Assembly (NCBI RefSeq): GCF_000701705.1
Contig: NZ_JNJP01000087.1
Coordinates: 1 to 14,496, forward strand
DNA from: Bilophila wadsworthia ATCC 49260
GTDB lineage: Bacteria > Desulfobacterota > Desulfovibrionia > Desulfovibrionales > Desulfovibrionaceae
Length of the DNA stretch: 14,496 nucleotides
Direction: 5' to 3'
Shown here: positions 14,443-14,496 of the stretch, piece by piece
Position numbering within the stretch: the stretch's first letter is position 1
How the letters are laid out: every line of letters starts with the position of its first letter
Program-made: the position numbers and the translations under genes
Notes under the pieces: model-generated
The model's database searches: none
Seen by the model: only the letters and a program-made list of their open reading frames with translations
Told to the model about the DNA's origin: nothing

Positions 14443-14494
14443 TTGGGGAGGGGAAGGGAAACTTTCTAAAGAAAGTTTCCCTTCCCCTCCCCAA
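14443..14494 (+). terminator. Perfect 24-bp-arm hairpin directly after purL
   Basis: Arms 14443-14466 and 14471-14494 are exact reverse complements around the loop TAAA, starting five bases after the purL stop. The left arm is a purine-rich run (GGGGAGGGGAAGGGAAA core), and the right arm is its pyrimidine mirror. No T-run follows before the window ends, so it is not a textbook intrinsic terminator, although its place after the stop suggests one or an mRNA-end stabiliser. I have a memory, unchecked, of similar purine-rich palindromes after genes in Desulfovibrio-type genomes. Confidence 0.65.
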
Positions 14495-14496
14495 AC

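Noticed and set aside
11393..14494. 1033-codon antisense frame covering all of purL
   Set aside because: Its product is low in complexity (Gly, Ala, His, Val rich) and mirrors purL codon for codon. Strong C/G third-position bias in purL removes stop codons from the opposite frame.

Overview
The window is a chromosomal stretch from a moderately GC-rich Gram-negative bacterium. The best guess is a member of the Desulfovibrionaceae (Desulfovibrio or Bilophila type). That rests on remembered family resemblance and layout, not on a search: an MreB gene paired with a GAF-domain gene, rimI-tpiA-secG in a row, an ion-transporter-superfamily antiporter, and a PurL carrying a PurS-like N-terminus but no glutaminase. 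Most genes are housekeeping genes. There is no CRISPR array, insertion sequence, rRNA or tRNA, and I see no convincing new multi-gene system.

Region 1 (1-1381) is mostly non-coding. A strong promoter-like site with upstream A-tracts points off the left edge. A small secreted DUF1090-type protein lies on the minus strand behind a good sigma70-like promoter. About 640 bases without a gene follow, ending in a likely promoter and leader for the next operon.

Region 2 (1382-5842) is compact. A double-GAF sensor protein and an MreB actin homologue form a two-gene operon. A Nudix-like gene on the opposite strand overlaps the end of mreB by 50 bases, and its start codon overlaps that of rimI inside the palindrome ATGCAT. 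Then rimI (protein N-acetylation), tpiA (glycolysis) and secG (protein export) run in one direction and end at a clear intrinsic terminator. The Nudix box is damaged at three conserved positions.

Region 3 (5843-8469) holds a lone WbaP-like sugar-phosphate transferase on the minus strand. It is lower in GC than its neighbours by eye and has its own terminator. A divergent small membrane protein of unknown function follows. The roughly 200 bases at 5843-6041 show nothing I can support.

Region 4 (8470-14496) contains a Na+/H+ antiporter-type membrane protein with its own terminator, a 65-residue DUF2065 membrane protein on the minus strand, a long-chain polyprenyl diphosphate synthase (quinone side chain or carrier lipid), and purL (purine synthesis). 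A perfect 24-bp-arm hairpin follows purL directly. Very long antisense reading frames over purL and the antiporter are by-products of strong codon bias.
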